Under the pieces are notes generated by a model. The model was not told where the DNA came from, did no database searches, and worked only from the letters and a program-made list of their open reading frames with translations. 64,000 bases of DNA. Source: Crossaster papposus. Lineage: Eukaryota > Echinodermata > Asteroidea > Velatida > Solasteridae. This document shows positions 24,553 to 39,400 of the stretch, one piece after another (the first letter of the stretch is position 1; each line of letters starts with the position of its first letter). A program made the position numbers and the translations under genes. The stretch covers positions 1-64,000 of the forward strand of contig JBAIAA010001594.1 of assembly GCA_037893245.1 (NCBI GenBank), read 5' to 3'.

Positions 24553-27420
24553 AAATAAACACATGATGTGGGAACAAGCCCTCGAGTTAAATATGTAAAG
24601 GGAAAGAAGTGTGCATAAGAAATATGTAAAGGGAAAGAAGTGTGCATAAGAAATATGTAAAGGGAAAGAAGTGTGCATAAGAAATATGTAAAGGGAAAGA
24701 AGTGTGCATAAGAAATATGTAAAGGGAAAGAAGTGTGCATAATAAATATGTAAAGGGAAAGAAGTGTGCATAATAAATATGTAAAGGGAAAGAAGTGTGC
24801 ATAAGAAATATGTAAAGGGAAAGAAGTGTGCATAAGAAAATATGTAAAGGGAAAGGGTAGAAAGTGTGCATAAGAAATATGTAAAGGGAAAGAAGTGTGC
24901 ATAAGAAATATGTAAAGGGAAAGAAGTGTGCATAAGAAATATGTAAAGGGAAAGAAGTGTGCATAAGAAATATGTAAAGGGAAAGAAGTGTGCATAAGAA
25001 ATATGTAAAGGGAAAGAAGTGTGCATAAGAATATGAAAGGGAAAGAAGTGTGCATAAGAATATGTAAAGGGAAAGAAGTGTGCATAAGAAATATGTAAAG
25101 GGAAAGAAGTGTGCATAAGAAATATGTAAAGGGAAAGAAGTGTGCATAGAAATATGTAAAGGGAAAGAAGTGTGCATAAGAAATATGTAAAGGGAAAGAA
25201 GTGTGCATAAGAAATATGTAAAGGGAAAGAAGTGTGCATAAGAAATATGTAAAGGGAAAGAAGTGTGCATAAGAAATATGTAAAGGGAAAGAAGTGTGCA
25301 TAAGAAATATGTAAAGGGAAAGAAGTGTGCATAAGAAATATGTAAAGGGAAAGAAGTGTGCATAAGAAATATGTAAAGGGAAAGAAGTGTGCATAAGAAA
25401 AATGTAAAGGGAAAAAGTGCATAATAAATATGTAAAGGGAAAGAAGTGTGCATAAGAAATATGTAAAGGGAAAGAAGTGTGCATAAGAAATATGTAAAGG
25501 GAAAGAAGTGTGCATAAGAAATATGTAAAGGGAAAGAAGTGTGCATAAGAAATATGTAAAGGGAAAGAAGTGTGCATAAGAAATATGTAAGGGAAAGAAG
25601 TGTGCATAAGAAATATGTAAAGGGAAAGAAGTGTGCATAAGAAATATGTAAAGGGAAAGAGTGTGCATAAGAAATATGTAAAGGGAAAGAAGTGTGCATA
25701 AGAAATATGTAAAGGGAAAGAAGTGTGCATAAGAAATATGTAAAGGGAAAGAAGTGTGCATAAGAAATATTGTAAAGGGAAAGAAGTGTGCATAAGAAAT
25801 ATGTAAAGGGAAAGAAGTGTGCATAAGAAATATGTAAAGGGGAAAGAAGTGTGCATAAGAAATATGTAAAGGGAAGAAGTGTGCATAAGAAATATGTAAA
25901 GGGAAAGAAGTGTGCATAAGAAATATGTAAAGGGAAAGAAGTGTGCATAAGAAATATGTAAAGGGAAAGAAGTGTGCATAAGAAATATGTAAAGGGAAAG
26001 AAGTGTGCATAAGAAATATGTAAAGGGAAAGAAGTGTGCATAAGGAAATATGTAAAGGGAAAGAAGTGTGCATAAGAAATATGTAAAGGGAAAGAAGTGT
26101 GCATAAGAAATATGTAAAGGGAAAGAAGTGTGCATAAGAAATATGTAAAGGGAAAGAAGTGTGCATAAGAAATATGTAAAGGGAAAGAAGTGTGCATAAG
26201 AAATATGTAAAGGGAAAGAAGTGTGCATAAGAAATATGTAAAGGGAAAGAAGTGTGCATAAGAAATATGTAAAGGGAAAGAAGTGTGCATAAGAAATATG
26301 TAAAGGAAAGAAGTGTGCATAAGAAATATGTAAAGGGAAAGAAGTGTGCATAAGAAATATGTAAAGGGAAAGAAGTGTGCATAAGAAATATGTAAAGGGA
26401 AAGAAGTGTGCATAAGAAATATGTAAAGGGAAGAAGTGTGCATTAGAATAGTAAGGAAAAAGTGTGCATAAGAAATATGTAAAGGGAAAGAAGTGTGCAT
26501 AAGAAATATGTAAAGGGAAAGAAGTGTGCATAAGAAATATGTAAAGGGAAAGAAGTGTGCATAAGAAATATGTAAAGGGGAAAGAAGTGTGCATAAGAAA
26601 TATGTAAAGGGAAAGAAGTGTGCATAAGAAATATGTAAAGGGAAAGAAGTGTGCATAAGAAATATGTAAAGGGAAAGAAGTGTGCATAAGAAATAAGTAA
26701 AAGGGAAAGAAGTGTGCATAAGAAATATGTAAAGGGAAAGAAGTGTGCATAAGAAATATGTAAAGGGAAAGAGTGTGCATAAGAAATATGTAAAGGGAAA
26801 GAAGTGTGCATAAGAAATATGTAAAGGGAAAGAAGTGTGCATAAGAAATATGTAAAGGGAAAGAAGTGTGCATAAGAAATATGTAAAGGGAAAGAAGTGT
26901 GCATAAGAAATATGTAAAGGGAAAGAAGTGTGCATAAGAAATATGTAAAGGGAAAGAAGTGTGCATAAGAAATATGTAAAGGAAAGAAGTGTGCATAAGA
27001 AATATGTAAAGGGAAAGAAGTGTGCATAAGAAATATGTAAAGGGAAAGAAGTGTGCATAAGAAATATGTAAAGGGAAAGAAGTGTGCATAAGAAATATGT
27101 AAAGGGAAAGAAGTGTGCATAAGAAATATGTAAAGGGAAAGAAGTGTGCATAATAAATATGTACAAGGAAAGAAGTGTGCATAAGAAATATGTAAAGGGA
27201 AAGAAGTGTGCATAATAAATATGTAAAGGGAAAGAAGTGTGCATAATAAATATGTAAAGGGAAAGAAGTGTGCATAATAAATATGTAAAGGGAAAGAAGT
27301 GTGCATAATAAATATGTAAAGGAAAGAAGTGTGCATAATAAATATGTAAAGGGAAAGAAGTGTGCATAAGAAATATGTAAAGGGAAAGAAGTGTGCATAA
27401 GAAATATGTAAAGGAAAGAA
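24553..27420. repeat. Indel-rich part of the satellite
   Basis: After the last left-hand 36-bp unit the monomers carry many one- or two-base indels, mainly in A or G runs. Examples lie near 24836-24862 (extra A, then a GGGTAG insertion), 25030, 25148, 25400-25420, 25590, 25660, 25770, 25840, 26300 and 26430-26465, where several losses coincide. A cataaT cluster at about 27150-27350 includes a monomer with GTACAAGG. The error type fits residual long-read consensus errors as well as true divergence. Confidence 0.8.
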
Positions 27421-30400
27421 GTGTGCATAAGAAATATGTAAAGGGAAAGAAGTGTGCATAAGAAATATGTAAAGGGAAAGAAGTGTGCATAAGAAATATG
27501 TAAAGGGAAAGAAGTGTGCATAAGAAATATGTAAAGGGAAAGAAGTGTGCATAAGAAATATGTAAAGGGAAAGAAGTGTGCATAAGAAATATGTAAAGGG
27601 AAAGAAGTGTGCATAAGAAATATGTAAAGGGAAAGAAGTGTGCATAAGAAATATGTAAAGGGAAAGAAGTGTGCATAAGAAATATGTAAAGGGAAAGAAG
27701 TGTGCATAAGAAATATGTAAAGGGAAAGAAGTGTGCATAAGAAATATGTAAAGGGAAAGAAGTGTGCATAAGAAATATGTAAAGGGAAAGAAGTGTGCAT
27801 AAGAAATATGTAAAGGGAAAGAAGTGTGCATAAGAAATATGTAAAGGGAAAGAAGTGTGCATAAGAAATATGTAAAGGGAAAGAAGTGTGCATAAGAAAT
27901 ATGTAAAGGGAAAGAAGTGTGCATAAGAAATATGTAAAGGGAAAGAAGTGTGCATAAGAAATATGTAAAGGGAAAGAAGTGTGCATAAGAAATATGTAAA
28001 GGGAAAGAAGTGTGCATAAGAAATATGTAAAGGGAAAGAAGTGTGCATAAGAAATATGTAAAGGGAAAGAAGTGTGCATAAGAAATATGTAAAGGGAAAG
28101 AAGTGTGCATAAGAAATATGTAAAGGGAAAGAAGTGTGCATAAGAAATATGTAAAGGGAAAGAAGTGTGCATAAGAAATATGTAAAGGGAAAGAAGTGTG
28201 CATAAGAAATATGTAAAGGGAAAGAAGTGTGCATAAGAAATATGTAAAGGGAAAGAAGTGTGCATAAGAAATATGTAAAGGGAAAGAAGTGTGCATAAGA
28301 AATATGTAAAGGGAAAGAAGTGTGCATAAGAAATATGTAAAGGGAAAGAAGTGTGCATAAGAAATATGTAAAGGGAAAGAAGTGTGCATAAGAAATATGT
28401 AAAGGGAAAGAAGTGTGCATAAGAAATATGTAAAGGGAAAGAAGTGTGCATAAGAAATATGTAAAGGGAAAGAAGTGTGCATAAGAAATATGTAAAGGGA
28501 AAGAAGTGTGCATAAGAAATATGTAAAGGGAAAGAAGTGTGCATAAGAAATATGTAAAGGGAAAGAAGTGTGCATAAGAAATATGTAAAGGGAAAGAAGT
28601 GTGCATAAGAAATATGTAAAGGGAAAGAAGTGTGCATAAGAAATATGTAAAGGGAAAGAAGTGTGCATAAGAAATATGTAAAGGGAAAGAAGTGTGCATA
28701 AGAAATATGTAAAGGGAAAGAAGTGTGCATAAGAAATATGTAAAGGGAAAGAAGTGTGCATAAGAAATATGTAAAGGGAAAGAAGTGTGCATAAGAAATA
28801 TGTAAAGGGAAAGAAGTGTGCATAAGAAATATGTAAAGGGAAAGAAGTGTGCATAAGAAATATGTAAAGGGAAAGAAGTGTGCATAAGAAATATGTAAAG
28901 GGAAAGAAGTGTGCATAAGAAATATGTAAAGGGAAAGAAGTGTGCATAAGAAATATGTAAAGGGAAAGAAGTGTGCATAAGAAATATGTAAAGGGAAAGA
29001 AGTGTGCATAAGAAATATGTAAAGGGAAAGAAGTGTGCATAAGAAATATGTAAAGGGAAAGAAGTGTGCATAAGAAATATGTAAAGGGAAAGAAGTGTGC
29101 ATAAGAAATATGTAAAGGGAAAGAAGTGTGCATAAGAAATATGTAAAGGGAAAGAAGTGTGCATAAGAAATATGTAAAGGGAAAGAAGTGTGCATAAGAA
29201 ATATGTAAAGGGAAAGAAGTGTGCATAAGAAATATGTAAAGGGAAAGAAGTGTGCATAAGAAATATGTAAAGGGAAAGAAGTGTGCATAAGAAATATGTA
29301 AAGGGAAAGAAGTGTGCATAAGAAATATGTAAAGGGAAAGAAGTGTGCATAAGAAATATGTAAAGGGAAAGAAGTGTGCATAAGAAATATGTAAAGGGAA
29401 AGAAGTGTGCATAAGAAATATGTAAAGGGAAAGAAGTGTGCATAAGAAATATGTAAAGGGAAAGAAGTGTGCATAAGAAATATGTAAAGGGAAAGAAGTG
29501 TGCATAAGAAATATGTAAAGGGAAAGAAGTGTGCATAAGAAATATGTAAAGGGAAAGAAGTGTGCATAAGAAATATGTAAAGGGAAAGAAGTGTGCATAA
29601 GAAATATGTAAAGGGAAAGAAGTGTGCATAAGAAATATGTAAAGGGAAAGAAGTGTGCATAAGAAATATGTAAAGGGAAAGAAGTGTGCATAAGAAATAT
29701 GTAAAGGGAAAGAAGTGTGCATAAGAAATATGTAAAGGGAAAGAAGTGTGCATAAGAAATATGTAAAGGGAAAGAAGTGTGCATAAGAAATATGTAAAGG
29801 GAAAGAAGTGTGCATAAGAAATATGTAAAGGGAAAGAAGTGTGCATAAGAAATATGTAAAGGGAAAGAAGTGTGCATAAGAAATATGTAAAGGGAAAGAA
29901 GTGTGCATAAGAAATATGTAAAGGGAAAGAAGTGTGCATAAGAAATATGTAAAGGGAAAGAAGTGTGCATAAGAAATATGTAAAGGGAAAGAAGTGTGCA
30001 TAAGAAATATGTAAAGGGAAAGAAGTGTGCATAAGAAATATGTAAAGGGAAAGAAGTGTGCATAAGAAATATGTAAAGGGAAAGAAGTGTGCATAAGAAA
30101 TATGTAAAGGGAAAGAAGTGTGCATAAGAAATATGTAAAGGGAAAGAAGTGTGCATAAGAAATATGTAAAGGGAAAGAAGTGTGCATAAGAAATATGTAA
30201 AGGGAAAGAAGTGTGCATAAGAAATATGTAAAGGGAAAGAAGTGTGCATAAGAAATATGTAAAGGGAAAGAAGTGTGCATAAGAAATATGTAAAGGGAAA
30301 GAAGTGTGCATAAGAAATATGTAAAGGGAAAGAAGTGTGCATAAGAAATATGTAAAGGGAAAGAAGTGTGCATAAGAAATATGTAAAGGGAAAGAAGTGT

Positions 30401-33400
30401 GCATAAGAAATATGTAAAGGGAAAGAAGTGTGCATAAGAAATATGTAAAGGGAAAGAAGTGTGCATAAGAAATATGTAAAGGGAAAGAAGTGTGCATAAG
30501 AAATATGTAAAGGGAAAGAAGTGTGCATAAGAAATATGTAAAGGGAAAGAAGTGTGCATAAGAAATATGTAAAGGGAAAGAAGTGTGCATAAGAAATATG
30601 TAAAGGGAAAGAAGTGTGCATAAGAAATATGTAAAGGGAAAGAAGTGTGCATAAGAAATATGTAAAGGGAAAGAAGTGTGCATAAGAAATATGTAAAGGG
30701 AAAGAAGTGTGCATAAGAAATATGTAAAGGGAAAGAAGTGTGCATAAGAAATATGTAAAGGGAAAGAAGTGTGCATAAGAAATATGTAAAGGGAAAGAAG
30801 TGTGCATAAGAAATATGTAAAGGGAAAGAAGTGTGCATAAGAAATATGTAAAGGGAAAGAAGGTGTGCATAAGAAATATGTAAAGGGAAAGAAGTGTGCA
30901 TAAGAAATATGTAAAGGGAAAGAAGTGTGCATAAGAAATATGTAAAGGGAAAGAAGTGTGCATAAGAAATATGTAAAGGGAAAGAAGTGTGCATAAGAAA
31001 TATGTAAAGGGAAGAAGTGTGCATAAGAAATATGTAAAGGGAAAGAAGTGTGCATAAGAAATATGTAAAGGGAAAGAAGTGTGCATAAGAAATATGTAAA
31101 GGGAAAGAAGTGTGCATAAGAAATATGTAAAGGGAAAGAAGTGTGCATAAGAAATATGTAAAGGGAAAGAAGTGTGCATAAGAAATAAGTAAAGGGAAAG
31201 AAGTGTGCATAAGAAATATGTAAAGGGAAAGAAGTGTGCATAAGAAATATGTAAAGGGAAAGAAGTGTGCATAAGAAATATGTAAAGGGAAAGAAGTGTG
31301 CATAAGAAATATGTAAAGGGAAAGAAGTGTGCATAAGAAATATGTAAAGGGAAAGAAGTGTGCATAAGAAATATGTAAAGGGAAAGAAGTGTGCATAAGA
31401 AATATGTAAAGGGAAAGAAGTGTGCATAAGAAATATGTAAAGGGAAAGAAGTGTGCATAAGAAATATGTAAAGGGAAAGAAGTGTGCATAAGAAATATGT
31501 AAAGGGAAAGAAGTGTGCATAAGAAATATGTAAAGGGAAAGAAGTGTGCATAAGAAATATGTAAAGGGAAAGAAGTGTGCATAAGAAATATGTAAAGGGA
31601 AAGAAGTGTGCATAAGAAATATGTAAAGGGAAAGAAGTGTGCATAAGAAATATGTAAAGGGAAAGAAGTGTGCATAAGAAATATGTAAAGGGAAAGAAGT
31701 GTGCATAAGAAATATGTAAAGGGAAAGAAGTGTGCATAAGAAATATGTAAAGGGAAAGAAGTGTGCATAAGAAATATGTAAAGGGAAAGAAGTGTGCATA
31801 AGAAATATGTAAAGGGAAAGAAGTGTGCATAAGAAATATGTAAAGGGAAAGAAGTGTGCATAAGAAATATGTAAAGGGAAAGAAGTGTGCATAAGAAATA
31901 TGTAAAGGGAAAGAAGTGTGCATAAGAAATATGTAAAGGGAAAGAAGTGTGCATAAGAAATATGTAAAGGGAAAGAAGTGTGCATAAGAAATATGTAAAG
32001 GGAAAGAAGTGTGCATAAGAAATATGTAAAGGGAAAGAAGTGTGCATAAGAAATATGTAAAGGGAAAGAAGTGTGCATAAGAAATATGTAAAGGGAAAGA
32101 AGTGTGCATAAGAAATATGTAAAGGGAAAGAGTGTGCATAAGAAATATGTAAAGGGAAAGAAGTGTGCATAAGAAATATGTAAAGGGAAAGAAGTGTGCA
32201 TAAGAAATATGTAAAGGGAAAGAAGTGTGCATAAGAAATATGTAAAGGGAAAGAAGTGTGCATAAGAAATATGTAAAGGGAAAGAAGTGTGCATAAGAAA
32301 TATGTAAAGGGAAAGAAGTGTGCATAAGAAATATGTAAAGGGAAAGAAGTGTGCATAAGAAATATGTAAAGGGAAAGAAGTGTGCATAAGAAATATGTAA
32401 AGGGAAAGAAGTGTGCATAAGAAATATGTAAAGGGAAAGAAGTGTGCATAAGAAATATGTAAAGGGAAAGAAGTGTGCATAAGAAATATGTAAAGGGAAA
32501 GAAGTGTGCATAAGAAATATGTAAAGGGAAAGAAGTGTGCATAAGAAATATGTAAAGGGAAAGAAGTGTGCATAAGAAATATGTAAAGGGAAAGAAGTGT
32601 GCATAAGAAATATGTAAAGGGAAAGAAGTGTGCATAAGAAATATGTAAAGGGAAAGAAGTGTGCATAAGAAATATGTAAAGGGAAAGAAGTGTGCATAAG
32701 AAATATGTAAAGGAGAAAGAAGTGGTGCATAAGAAATATGTAAAGGGAAAGAAGTGTGCATAAGAAATATGTAAAGGGAAAGAAGTGTGCATAAGAAATA
32801 TGTAAAGGGAAAGAAGTGTGCATAAGACATATGTAAAGGGAAAGAAGTGTGCATAAGAATATGTAAAGGGAAAGAAGTGTGCATAAGAAATATGTAAAGG
32901 GAAAGAAGTGTGCATAAGAAATATGTAAAGGGGAAAGAAGTGTGCATAAGAAATATGTAAAGGGAAAGAAGTGTGCATAAGAAATATGTAAAGGGAAAGA
33001 AGTGTGCATAAGAAATATGTAAAGGGAAAGAAGTGTGCATAAGAAATATGTAAAGGGAAAGAAGTGTGCATAAGAAATATGTAAAGGGAAAGAAGTGTGC
33101 ATAAGAAATATGTAAAGGGAAAGAAGTGTGCATAAGAAATATGTAAAGGGAAAGAAGTGTGCATAAGAAATATGTAAAGGGAAAGAAGTGTGCATAAGAA
33201 ATATGTAAAGGGAAAGAAGTGTGCATAAGAAATATGTAAAGGGAAAGAAGTGTGCATAAGAAATATGTAAAGGGAAAGAAGTGTGCATAAGAAATATGTA
33301 AAGGAAAGAAGTGTGCATAAGAAATATGTAAAGGGAAAGAAGTGTGCATAAGAAATATGTAAAGGGAAAGAAGTGTGCATAAGAAATATGTAAAGGGAAA

Positions 33401-36400
33401 GAAGTGTGCATAAGAAATATGTAAAGGGAAAGAAGTGTGCATAAGAAATATGTAAAGGGAAAGAAGTGTGCATAAGAAATATGTAAAGGGAAAGAAGTGT
33501 GCATAAGAAATATGTAAAGGGAAAGAAGTGTGCATAAGAAATATGTAAAGGGAAAGAAGTGTGCATAAGAAATATGTAAAGGGAAAGAAGTGTGCATAAG
33601 AAATATGTAAAGGGAAAGAAGTGTGCATAAGAAATATGTAAAGGGAAAGAAGTGTGCATAAGAAATATGTAAAGGGAAAGAAGTGTGGCATAAGAAATAT
33701 GTAAAGGGAAAGAAGTGTGCATAAGAAATATGTAAAGGGAAAGAAGTGTGCATAAGAAATATGTAAAGGGAAAGAAGTGTGCATAAGAAATATGTAAAGG
33801 GAAAGAAGTGTGCATAAGAAATATGTAAAGGGAAAGAAGTGTGCATAAGAAATATGTAAAGGGAAAGAAGTGTGCATAAGAAATATGTAAAGGGAAAGAA
33901 GTGTGCATAAGAAATATGTAAAGGAAAGAAGTGTGCATAAGAAATATGTAAAGGGGAAAGAAGTGTGCATAAGAAATATGTAAAGGGAAAGAAGTGTGCA
34001 TAAGAAATATGTAAAGGGAAAGAAGTGTGCATAAGAAATATGTAAAGGGAAAGAAGTGTGCATAAGAAATATGTAAAGGGAAAGAAGTGTGCATAAGAAA
34101 TATGTAAAGGGAAAGAAGTGTGCATAAGAAATATGTAAAGGGAAAGAAGTGTGCATAAGAAATATGTAAAGGGAAAGAAGTGTGCATAAGAAATATGTAA
34201 AGGGAAAGAAGTGTGCATAAGAAATATGTAAAGGGAAAGAAGTGTGCATAAGAAAATATGTAAAGGGAAAGAAGTGTGCATAAGAAATATGTAAAGGGAA
34301 AGAAGTGTGCATAAGAAATATGTAAAGGGAAAGAAGTGTGCATAAGAATTATGTAAAGGGAAAGAAGTGTGCATAAGAAATATGTAAAGGGAAAGAAGTG
34401 TGCATAAGAAATATGTAAAGGGAAAGAAGTGTGCATAAGAAATATGTAAAGGGAAAGAAGTGTGCATAAGAAATATGTAAAGGGAAAGAAGTGTGCATAA
34501 GAAATATGTAAAGGGAAAGAAGTGTGCATAAGAAATATGTAAAGGGAAAGAAGTGTGCATAAGAAATATGTAAAGGGAAAGAAGTGTGCATAAGAAAATA
34601 TGTAAAGGGAAAGAAGTGTGCATAAGAAATATGTAAAGGGAAAGAAGTGTGCATAAGAAATATGTAAAGGGAAAGAAGTGTGCATAAGAAATATGTAAAG
34701 GGAAAGAAGTGTGCATAAGAAATATGTAAAGGGAAAGAAGTGTGCATAAGAAATATGTAAAGGGAAAGAAGTGTGCATAAGAAATATGTAAAGGGAAAGA
34801 AGTGTGCATAAGAAATATGTAAAGGGAAAGAAGTGTGCATAAGAAATATGTAAAGGGAAAGAAGTGTGCATAAGAAATATGTAAAGGGAAAGAAGTGTGC
34901 ATAAGAAATATGTAAAGGAGGAGAAAGAAGTGTGCATAAGAAATATGTAAAGGGAAAGAAGTGTGCATAAGAAAATATGTAAAGGGAAAGAAGTGTGCAT
35001 AAGAAATATGTAAAGGGAAAGAAGTGTGCATAAGAAATATGTAAAGGGAAAGAAGTGTGCATAAGAAATATGTAAAGGGAAAGAAGTGTGCATAAGAAAT
35101 ATGTAAAGGGAAAGAAGTGTGCATAAGAAATATGTAAAGGGAAAGAAGTGTGCATAAGAAATATGTAAAGGGAAAGAAGTGTGCATAAGAAATATGTAAA
35201 GGGAAAGAAGTGTGCATAAGAAATATGTAAAGGGAAAGAAGTGTGCATAAGAAATATGTAAAGGGAAAGAAGTGTGCATAAGAAATATGTAAAGGGAAAG
35301 AAGTGTGCATAAGAAATATGTAAAGGGAAAGAAGTGTGCATAAGAAATATGTAAAGGGAAAGAAGTGTGCATAAGAAATATGTAAAGGGAAAGAAGTGTG
35401 CATAAGAAATATGTAAAGGGAAAGAAGTGTGCATAAGAAATATGTAAAGGGAAAGAAGTGTGCATAAGAAATATGTAAAGGGAAAGAAGTGTGCATAAGA
35501 AATATGTAAAGGGAAAGAAGTGTGCATAAGAAATATGTAAAGGGAAAGAAGTGTGCATAAGAAATATGTAAAGGGAAAGAAGTGTGCATAAGAAATATGT
35601 AAAGGGAAAGAAGTGTGCATAAGAAATATGTAAAGGGAAAGAAGTGTGCATAAGAAATATGTAAAGGGAAAGAAGTGTGCATAAGAAATATGTAAAGGGA
35701 AAGAAGTGTGCATAAGAAATATGTAAAGGGAAAGAAGTGTGCATAAGAAATATGTAAAGGGAAAGAAGTGTGCATAAGAAATATGTAAAGGGAAAGAAGT
35801 GTGCATAAGAAATATGTAAAGGGAAAGAAGTGTGCATAAGAAATATGTAAAGGGAAAGAAGTGTGCATAAGAAATATGTAAAGGGAAAGAAGTGTGCATA
35901 AGAAATATGTAAAGGGAAAGAAGTGTGCATAAGAAATATGTAAAGGGAAAGAAGTGTGCATAAGAAATATGTAAAGGGAAAGAAGTGTGCATAAGAAATA
36001 TGTAAAGGGAAAGAAGTGTGCATAAGAAATATGTAAAGGGAAAGAAGTGTGCATAAGAAATATGTAAAGGGAAAGAAGTGTGCATAAGAAATATGTAAAG
36101 GGAAAGAAGTGTGCATAAGAAATATGTAAAGGGAAAGAAGTGTGCATAAGAAATATGTAAAGGGAAAGAAGTGTGCATAAGAAATATGTAAAGGGAAAGA
36201 AGTGTGCATAAGAAATATGTAAAGGGAAAGAAGTGTGCATAAGAAATATGTAAAGGGAAAGAAGTGTGCATAAGAAATATGTAAAGGGAAAGAAGTGTGC
36301 ATAAGAAATATGTAAAGGGGAAAGAAGTGTGCATAAGAAATATGTAAAGGGAAAGAAGTGTGCATAAGAAATATGTAAAGGGAAAGAAGTGTGCATAAGA

Positions 36401-39400
36401 AATATGTAAAGGGAAAGAAGTGTGCATAAGAAATATGTAAAGGGAAAGAAGTGTGCATAAGAAATATGTAAAGGGAAAGAAGTGTGCATAAGAAATATGT
36501 AAAGGGAAAGAAGTGTGCATAAGAAATATGTAAAGGGAAAGAAGTGTGCATAAGAAATATGTAAAGGGAAAGAAGTGTGCATAAGAATATGTAAAGGGAA
36601 AGAAGTGTGCATAAGAAATATGTAAAGGGAAAGAAGTGTGCATAAGAAATATGTAAAGGGAAAGAAGTGTGCATAAGAAATATGTAAAGGGAAAGAAGTG
36701 TGCATAAGAAATATGTAAAGGGAAAGAAGTGTGCATAAGAAATATGTAAAGGGAAAGAAGTGTGCATAAGAAATATGTAAAGGGAAAGAAGTGTGCATAA
36801 GAAATATGTAAAGGGAAAGAAGTGTGCATAAGAAATATGTAAAGGGAAAGAAGTGTGCATAAGAAATATGTAAAGGGAAAGAAGTGTGCATAAGAAATAT
36901 GTAAAGGGAAAGAAGTGTGCATAAGAAATATGTAAAGGGAAAGAAGTGTGCATAAGAAATATGTAAAGGGAAAGAAGTGTGCATAAGAAATATGTAAAGG
37001 GAAAGAAGTGTGCATAAGAAATATGTAAAGGGAAAGAAGTGTGCATAAGAAATATGTAAAGGGAAAGAAGTGTGCATAAGAAATATGTAAAGGGAAAGAA
37101 GTGTGCATAAGAAATATGTAAAGGGAAAGAAGTGTGCATAAGAAATATGTAAAGGGAAAGAAGTGTGCATAAGAAATATGTAAAGGGAAAGAAGTGTGCA
37201 TAAGAAATATGTAAAGGGAAAGAAGTGTGCATAAGAAATATGTAAAGGGAAAGAAGTGTGCATAAGAAATATGTAAAGGGAAAGAAGTGTGCATAAGAAA
37301 TATGTAAAGGGAAAGAAGTGTGCATAAGAAATATGTAAAGGGAAAGAAGTGTGCATAAGAAATATGTAAAGGGAAAGAAGTGTGCATAAGAAATATGTAA
37401 AGGGAAAGAAGTGTGCATAAGAAATATGTAAAGGGAAAGAAGTGTGCATAAGAAATATGTAAAGGGAAAGAAGTGTGCATAAGAAATATGTAAAGGGAAA
37501 GAAGTGTGCATAAGAAATATGTAAAGGGAAAGAAGTGTGCATAAGAAATATGTAAAGGGAAAGAAGTGTGCATAAGAAATATGTAAAGGGAAAGAAGTGT
37601 GCATAAGAAATATGTAAAGGGAAAGAAGTGTGCATAAGAAATATGTAAAGGGAAAGAAGTGTGCATAAGAAATATGTAAAGGGAAAGAAGTGTGCATAAG
37701 AAATATGTAAAGGGAAAGAAGTGTGCATAAGAAATATGTAAAGGGAAAGAAGTGTGCATAAGAAATATGTAAAGGGAAAGAAGTGTGCATAAGAAATATG
37801 TAAAGGGAAAGAAGTGTGCATAAGAAATATGTAAAGGGAAAGAAGTGTGCATAAGAAATATGTAAAGGGAAAGAAGTGTGCATAAGAAATATGTAAAGGG
37901 AAAGAAGTGTGCATAAGAAATATGTAAAGGGAAAGAAGTGTGCATAAGAAATATGTAAAGGGAAAGAAGTGTGCATAAGAAATATGTAAAGGGAAAGAAG
38001 TGTGGCATAAGAAATATGTAAAGGGAAAGAAGTGTGCATAAGAAATATGTAAAGGGAAAGAAGTGTGCATAAGAAATATGTAAAGGGAAAGAAGTGTGCA
38101 TAAGAAATATGTAAAGGGAAAGAAGTGTGCATAAGAAATATGTAAAGGGAAAGAAGTGTGCATAAGAAATATGTAAAGGGAAAGAAGTGTGCATAAGAAA
38201 TATGTAAAGGGAAAGAAGTGTGCATAAGAAATATGTAAAGGGAAAGAAGTGTGCATAAGAAATATGTAAAGGGAAAGAAGTGTGCATAAGAAATATGTAA
38301 AGGGAAAGAAGTGTGCATAAGAAATATGTAAAGGGAAAGAAGTGTGCATAAGAAATATGTAAAGGGAAAGAAGTGTGCATAAGAAATATGTAAAGGGAAA
38401 GAAGTGTGCATAAGAAATATGTAAAGGGAAAGAAGTGTGCATAAGAAATATGTAAAGGGAAAGAAGTGTGCATAAGAAATATGTAAAGGGAAAGAAGTGT
38501 GCATAAGAAATATGTAAAGGGAAAGAAGTGTGCATAAGAAATATGTAAGGGAAAGAAGTGTGCATAAGAAATATGTAAAGGGAAAGAAGTGTGCATAAGA
38601 AATATGTAAAGGGAAAGAAGTGTGCATAAGAAATATGTAAAGGGAAAGAAGTGTGCATAAGAAATATGTAAAGGGAAAGAAGTGTGCATAAGAAATATGT
38701 AAAGGGAAAGAAGTGTGCATAAGAAATATGTAAAGGGAAAGAAGTGTGCATAAGAAATATGTAAAGGGAAAGAAGTGTGCATAAGAAATATGTAAAGGGA
38801 AAGAAGTGTGCATAAGAAATATGTAAAGGGAAAGAAGTGTGCATAAGAAATATGTAAAGGGAAAGAAGTGTGCATAAGAAATATGTAAAGGGAAAGAAGT
38901 GTGCATAAGAAATATGTAAAGGGAAAGAAGTGTGCATAAGAAATATGTAAAGGGAAAGAAGTGTGCATAAGAAATATGTAAAGGGAAAGAAGTGTGCATA
39001 AGAAATATGTAAAGGGAAAGAAGTGTGCATAAGAAATATGTAAGGGAAAGAAGTGTGCATAAGAAATATGTAAAGGGAAAGAAGTGTGCATAAGAAATAT
39101 GTAAAGGGAAAGAAGTGTGCATAAGAAATATGTAAAGGGAAAGAAGTGTGCATAAGAAATATGTAAAGGGAAAGAAGTGTGCATAAGAAATATGTAAAGG
39201 GAAAGAAGTGTGCATAAGAAATATGTAAAGGGAAAGAAGTGTGCATAAGAAATATGTAAAGGGAAAGAAGTGTGCATAAGAAATATGTAAAGGGAAAGAA
39301 GTGTGCATAAGAAATATGTAAAGGGAAAGAAGTGTGCATAAGAAATATGTAAAGGGAAAGAAGTGTGCATAAGAAATATGTAAAGGGAAAGAAGTGTGCA